Shown here one piece after another: positions 58,793-64,000 of a stretch of DNA of 64,000 nt (the first letter of the stretch is position 1; each line of letters starts with the position of its first letter). The DNA is from Lathyrus oleraceus (Eukaryota; Streptophyta; Magnoliopsida; Fabales; Fabaceae), in contig NC_066584.1 in NCBI RefSeq assembly GCF_024323335.1, positions 266,778,344 through 266,842,343 of the forward strand. The letters run 5' to 3'. Position numbers and translations under genes: made by a program. The notes under the pieces were generated by a model that did no database searches, was not told the DNA's origin, and saw nothing but the letters and a program-made list of their open reading frames with translations.

Positions 58793-61700
58793 TGTAGCGG
58801 TAAATTCATGATCATCAAGCTATGGATAAGTTAGAGATCAAATAACAAGAGTCGCCACCGCGCTTTTATTGTTTCCAAGGGAAAACAGAAAAAAGTACGA
58901 ACAAAACCCAAAAGTAAGAAGTTTTCAAATCAAAACTAATAAAATGTCAGAGATTACAGGTAAGGGGGTTGGTTACACAAAGGGAAGATGTTAGCACCCA
59001 AAGTGTCCTAGGTACTCCTAGGGCGCCCTTTTTGTATGCATATGTATTTGGTACAAAAATGATGTTTACAAACAAATAGAATGGGGGGATGTGAAAAGAA
59101 TTCATTAATTATATTTTTTTCTTTGACAAGACCTTCGGTCTTGTGCCTACGTACGAACATAAATATGAGGGATCAAAACCTCGTAGTTTGTGATACAAAT
59201 TACAAAATGGATGCATTGCTTTTAACAAAAATTAAGTTGAAAGGCACAAAGGCCTAAAGATGGTTTGAATGAGTTAGTTCTTTTTGGATTTTTTTGAAAG
59301 TTTAAGTCAAGTATAATTAAGTTTATTTAAAAGTTTGATTTAAGAAAAGAAGTTTGAAAAATGCAATGGCATAAGGCCAAAGTTTCTATCTTTTTGCAAA
59401 GTGGTCAAAGTTTAGAACAAAGTAAGTTCAATCAAAGAAGATTTTGAAAAAGAGAGGGAGAGATTTTGAAATTAAAGAAGTGAGAAGAAGATGAAGAGAC
59501 TATCCTATGCATAAAATTAAAAGTTTAGAGATGAAAAGATATGACCAAATGGGTAGCAATCCAATAGACAAAAGTGTCAATAGAAACCCATAATTCCCTT
59601 GTACTTTTTTAGAATCAAGCAACACACAAATGCAAAATTGCATTATCTTGAAGAGCAAGGCATCAAATAAATATGGCCACATCCAAGCTTATCCATTCCA
59701 TGATCTTCTTCAAAATAGCCCATGTAACAGATGAATTTCACAAGTCACGGGTTCAAAATAACAACTTCACAATGATCATATTGCAGATGAACTCAGGAGG
59801 ATCTAATGAAGTTTTAAATTGCAAGCACTTGGTTTCTCAATAAGTTGGCATTAGCCAAGTCCTTTAGCATAAGAATGTTGCCTAAATTCTAAGTCCATTT
59901 GTCCAAGATCAAGCCAACAGTCCACTTAGAAGTTTTTTAGGGTTTTTTGTTGTTATTATGTACATTAATGGTCAAAGACCACACAAACAAACAAAGTATA
60001 CAAATAAAATATATCACACAATATGGTCCAAGTGGACAAAGTGAAAATTGCATTAACATAAACAATTAGAATGATATGAACCATGACAAATGTATAAAAG
60101 CTAGAATTAAATGGCAATAAAGTAAAGGGCTTGAAATTAAAAATGAGTAGTTAATAGGTTAGAAGTTAGTAATGTTTTGTTTTTGCTTTTCATTTTAAGA
60201 TATTCTTTGGAGAACACTCAACCCACTTATCACAAGCATGGATCCTTGAACCAAGACATCTTCCAAAGGAAGGAAAAAATGCCAAGTTTCCACAAAATAC
60301 CATGAAAGAGGGGAGACTTACAATCTCACTAACTAGAATGCTTATGCCTTTTATGTCACAAATTTAGCTCTATGTTAAGCAATCGTAATTAGACTTATGT
60401 AGAAGTCACAACTATTTGAGGTCGGGCAATAGAATTTGGGTGCTAGTGCATGTTAGAGACATAGTATAATGGACTATGCTCATGAAACATACCACACACA
60501 AAAAAGAATATGCAAAAGAGGTGGCCTAATCTCATACATACTTATGTTTATTTTTCAATCAACTAGCCTGAGGATTTTGAGATATCATAGACCAAATGGA
60601 ATGAATGAATGAAGAAGGGGAATGAGATGAAATGGGAGGGGAATGGATCAAAACACAAATTGGTAAAAGGAGGAATTTTACCAAATTAATATCATCCATT
60701 CATTTTGGGAGATGGAATGTACATTCCATCAATCCCCTAAATCCAATGATATTAATTTGACAAAGTCAAATCAACCTTGACCAAGGCTCAACAACATTAA
60801 TCAAACTCAAACAAGTCATCACAAGTGGTCAACAAATTTATTTGGCATTTATTCAAATTAAAAATACTAAAATAAGGCATTTAAATTAAATAAGGTTTAT
60901 CTAATTCCTAAAACCTCATCAAAACACCAAATAAATGGCCATGGGATTTATCAAAGGTCAAACAAGGTCAAACGACCTTGGAGAAAAAAACTCAGAATTT
61001 TTGGACATTTAAAAGTATTTTTAAACAATTAAAAACAAATGAAAAATCAATTAAATCATGAAAAATATTAATAATGATCCAAAAAATAATTTTAATTCAG
61101 AATATGAAAGAGGAAATTTTTTCAAAATTTTTGGTGAAACTCTTATATTTTTTGGATCAATATTAAAATTAATATGAATTAATGAAAGTAAAAGGATTAA
61201 AATGAAAATTACATGATCAGAAAAAATGTGGACCACTTGATCTCCCTCATTAATTGAGGGGGCAAATCAAGTGGTCACAAGGCCGCAATCCACGTTACGC
61301 CTGAGCCAGCGCGCCACAGGAAAGGTAATTCAAACCAACGCACAAGATTATTTCATTTCAAGAGAATCATATCGATCTGAACACGCCAACTCACCACCGG
61401 CGTCCAAAGGCCGATCTTCTTCTCCGACGACCTTGGCTGGACTGGTTCAGTCATAACCATCACCAAAATTAAAAAGAAGGACATGATTTCAAAGTAAAAA
61501 TGGCACTGAGCACGAATCTGACCTCAATTTATCCTAACTCCAAGTATATTGAGAGATACATGGAGTTCAAATTTGAGGTACATGAACTGAGTTGCTTCCA
61601 TTTGGCCTCAAAGAAACTCATTCTTCTTGCCTACATTGGTAGCACTTCAGACAACCAAAGAATTAAGAGAATTGAGCAAGATTGAGAGAGAATCGAAGAG

Positions 61701-62861
61701 ATTAAAATTTCTGGAAAATACCTTCAATGTAGGTCTGGATTCAGCTGTTCTTGCCTTGGCTCGTGCTTGATTCACTCCAAATGCTTGCAGAATAAGAATT
61801 GAATGCTCAAAAGATCTTGGACCCCTGGAGTTTTAAATCTCAAAACAGTGAGAATTCAAACTCAATTTCAAGTGAAATTATTAGGATTATCCTTTGGAAT
61901 GAGAGGGTTAGAGGTTTGGGATCAAAGCTGGCACGAATGTGTGAGAAATTCTGAGCATATGGAGCTTTATTTATAGCCAATTCAATTGATATTTGCACAC
62001 TTGATGTGAACTTCCAAATTTAGCAATGTCTGATGCATGAGTGCATGGGCGTGTGCAGGCCCATGAAATCACTCTATCTAATCCATAATTGAGTGTAAGA
62101 AAGGCTGAAGTCATGTTGGAATGCTAGGCAATTGTGCATGGATGTTTGAATTTTAATCTTGCCAAATGATGATACCACGTTCAAGCCATGTGCAACCTAT
62201 TCATTTCTTATCCAAAATGGATGAATTCTTGCTCTTTGGAAAGGTGGGATAAAGAGGAACAAGTTTGATGTTGAACACTTTTTCATTTGGAGCTTGGAAC
62301 TTGGAGATATTTTAGGTGGAATTTTGGAAAATTTTGACATATCAAATTTTTTCTAGGTGTCAGGCCATATGTCTCAATATTCCACCTTGCTTAACGTTTT
62401 ATAGGAGCTTCAAATGAGAAACGTGTCTTCATAAAAGTCGTATCTCTCTCAAATACCTTCAAAATGGTCACCAATTTCATGTTATTTGGATTTAAAATGA
62501 TATAGTTATGCATTTTTGAAGTTTGGAAAAATCACTTGATCAATGGTATAGGTCAAAACTGACCTATAATGTAACCTCATATCACATGCTCAAAAAAGTT
62601 GAATTATATCCCACTCCAAACATAAAAGTTGAATTAGACCTCTTGAATTTGATTTTTAAACTTGGAAATCTTTCATCTCATAAAAATCGAGCAAGTTATG
62701 GCCTTGGGAAGTTGACTTTCAAATTAGGGTTTAGACAAAATGACCTATAATGTTTCAACATAGAAAATGATTTTCAAAGCACAACTAGCTCTAGGTCTCA
62801 ACATGAAAGTTGTTTGGAATGTCATTTAGAGTAAGTTTTATCTTGGAATCATTTTCATATG
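58793..62861 (-). repeat. 5' LTR of Ogre-M, its start removed by Ogre-C
   Basis: In minus orientation it ends CCGCTACA at 58793. It aligns with the solo LTR 8203-12784 up to about 12160 of that copy; beyond that point the Ogre-C LTR begins. TATAAATA lies at 61968-61975. GCGGTGGCGACTC lies near 58848-58862, close to the LTR end. Confidence 0.9.
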
Positions 62862-64000
62862 TGTAAGACCCTAATTTTGGCCCCAAGATCCCTCATGGCA
62901 TCATAACATGGCATTTCAATAGCCTCAAGGATCATAAGCATCTTGGCTCCTTCTCTTTAGGTGGGATCTCTCTTGTGAGTGGTTTGAGATCACCAAGCAT
63001 GCTTGAATTGTATATTATTTCTTTTCTCATTTTATTTACTAACCAAAAGCACACAAATATGTCACTAACATCCCTTGTTTGTAGCTTGAGCAGTCACAAG
63101 ATCCAAAGCTTCTAGTAGATCCTTTGTGCAATGATATGGTCAAGAGAAGATGAAAGAAAGCATGGTAATGGTTCCCAAAGCTCTCATCCATCAAATATGC
63201 CTCCCAAGTATCTCAATTCATCATTTTGATCAAGCAAGTCAAGGGGTTTGAGGCTTGTTTCCCAAGGAAACCCTAATTCATTTGTTCATCAACTGTGCCT
63301 TGCTCTTGAAGCAAACTCAACCCATGGTCAAATGAAATCAAGGTAAGTTCTTTAATTCATCATTTCATGCATATTTGAACTTATTTGAGTGCCCTCAATC
63401 ATCAATTCATCAAGATATGAGTTGTGGACTTGAGAAAGTTGATCAGTCAATTCATCTAACTATTTTAAAATACACTGAGACCTAACTTTTTATGTGTTGG
63501 TCAAATGGAGATGGCCCCAAGAGAACAAATGTTCTTAAGGACAATATGAACAACTTTCATGTTCATCAAAATTTGATTTTAAGGTGAGACCTCATCCATT
63601 CCAAGACATTATAGGTCATTTTGATTGAAACACTAATTTTGGGTCAACTTCCCAAGAACATAACTCATTCATTTTTCATGATTTTAAGGTGAGACATAAT
63701 GCATTGGAAAGCTTATTGTGCCTACTTCAAATGTTATATTGAGAAAAATTGCAAAATCTCAAAAGAAATACATGTGATAATGCAAAACATTATAGGTCAC
63801 TTTGGACCAAATGCATTGAAATGTTTAAAAAGTCCAACTTCAAGTGCCCATAACTTCTTCATTAAAAATCCAAATGATGAAAAATTTAAGTCCAAATTGA
63901 TTTTCTTGAAAAGATTTACAACATCCATGTTGAGGGTTTTATCATTTGGAGCTTGCATCATTGAGACAGAGGGGTTTGAACATTGGCCAAATTTGGAAAC
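62862..64000 (+). mobile_element. Ogre-C LTR, left end only, running out of the window
   Basis: It starts TGTAAGACCCT directly after ATATG (62857-62861, candidate target duplication) in the middle of the Ogre-M LTR. It aligns with the first 1.1 kb of the Ogre-A LTRs, but with more differences than those have from each other, so it is a separate insertion. It keeps the 50-bp stretch missing from the Ogre-A 5' LTR. Whether it is a solo LTR or a full element cannot be seen. Confidence 0.88.

Larger units (their letters stand above)
6879..62861 (-). mobile_element. Ogre-M: old minus-strand Ogre (Tat-lineage Ty3/gypsy), the host of the nested insertions
   Basis: From right to left the element reads LTR (58793-62861), tRNA-Arg primer site, leader, ORF1, gag, protease, RT/RNase H, second RNase H and integrase. 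This is the Ogre order. It is interrupted by a solo LTR at 8203-12784, a solo LTR at 16090-17746, Ogre-A at 18985-53684, element T at its left edge and Ogre-C at its right edge. Matching reading frames on both sides of each insertion show that the parts belong to one element. All of its genes carry stops or frameshifts. Its own 3' UTR and 3' LTR would lie left of the window. Confidence 0.88.

Overview
The window contains only transposable elements. I see no host gene, tRNA gene, rRNA gene or CRISPR array. It is plant nuclear heterochromatin made of nested LTR retrotransposons. Very long LTRs (about 4.8 kb), a tRNA-Arg-type primer site, an extra ORF before gag, a second RNase H and repeat-rich 3' untranslated regions are the signature of Ogre elements (Ty3/gypsy, Tat lineage). 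Ogre is most abundant in the legume tribe Fabeae (pea, vetch, lentil, grasspea), so a Fabeae genome is the best inference; the species cannot be read from the sequence.

Layout. (1) 1-6878 (+): a young Tekay-type chromovirus ('element T') with an intact 1426-aa polyprotein; its 5' LTR is cut by the window edge. (2) 6879-62861 (-): the old host element 'Ogre-M', read right to left: 5' LTR (58793-62861), primer site, leader, ORF1, gag, protease, RT/RNase H, second RNase H and integrase, the last broken by element T. Ogre-M is interrupted by a 4.58-kb solo Ogre LTR (8203-12784), a 1.66-kb Athila-like solo LTR (16090-17746) and, inside gag, by (3) 'Ogre-A' (18985-53684, +). Ogre-A keeps both LTRs, primer site, leader, ORF1, partial gag and its 3' UTR, but its pol is gone. 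(4) 'Element B' (about 26111-39490, +) is nested in the end of Ogre-A ORF1. It has an unrelated-looking 1.7-kb LTR but an Ogre-type U5, primer site and leader, one long open gag, and only scraps of pol. (5) At 62862 a further + strand Ogre LTR ('Ogre-C') starts inside the Ogre-M LTR and leaves the window.

The most unusual part is 26111-45612. The element B target duplication (CTTAC) lies left of the first B LTR and again right of that LTR and of the distal B LTR; the DNA after each is Ogre-A sequence (ORF1 end plus gag). A composite block of about 3.23 kb (B LTR tail, Ogre-A ORF1 end and gag, 3' part of an Athila-like LTR) is present three times: once between the first B LTR and the B primer site, and twice in tandem after the distal B LTR. 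The duplication junctions carry a short locally copied filler, and the LTR tails fall into two sequence classes. This fits template switching followed by unequal exchange between LTRs. A second, independent tandem duplication (1739 bp) covers the right Ogre-A/Ogre-M junction.

The insertion order inferred from nesting is Ogre-M first, then solo LTRs, Ogre-A and Ogre-C, then element B inside Ogre-A, then the duplications. Element T is probably among the most recent, since its LTRs differ at 1 of 357 comparable bases. Most Ogre stop codons look like C-to-T or G-to-A transitions, as expected for long-methylated DNA. Only the element T polyprotein, the element B gag and the third Ogre-A gag copy are long uninterrupted reading frames.
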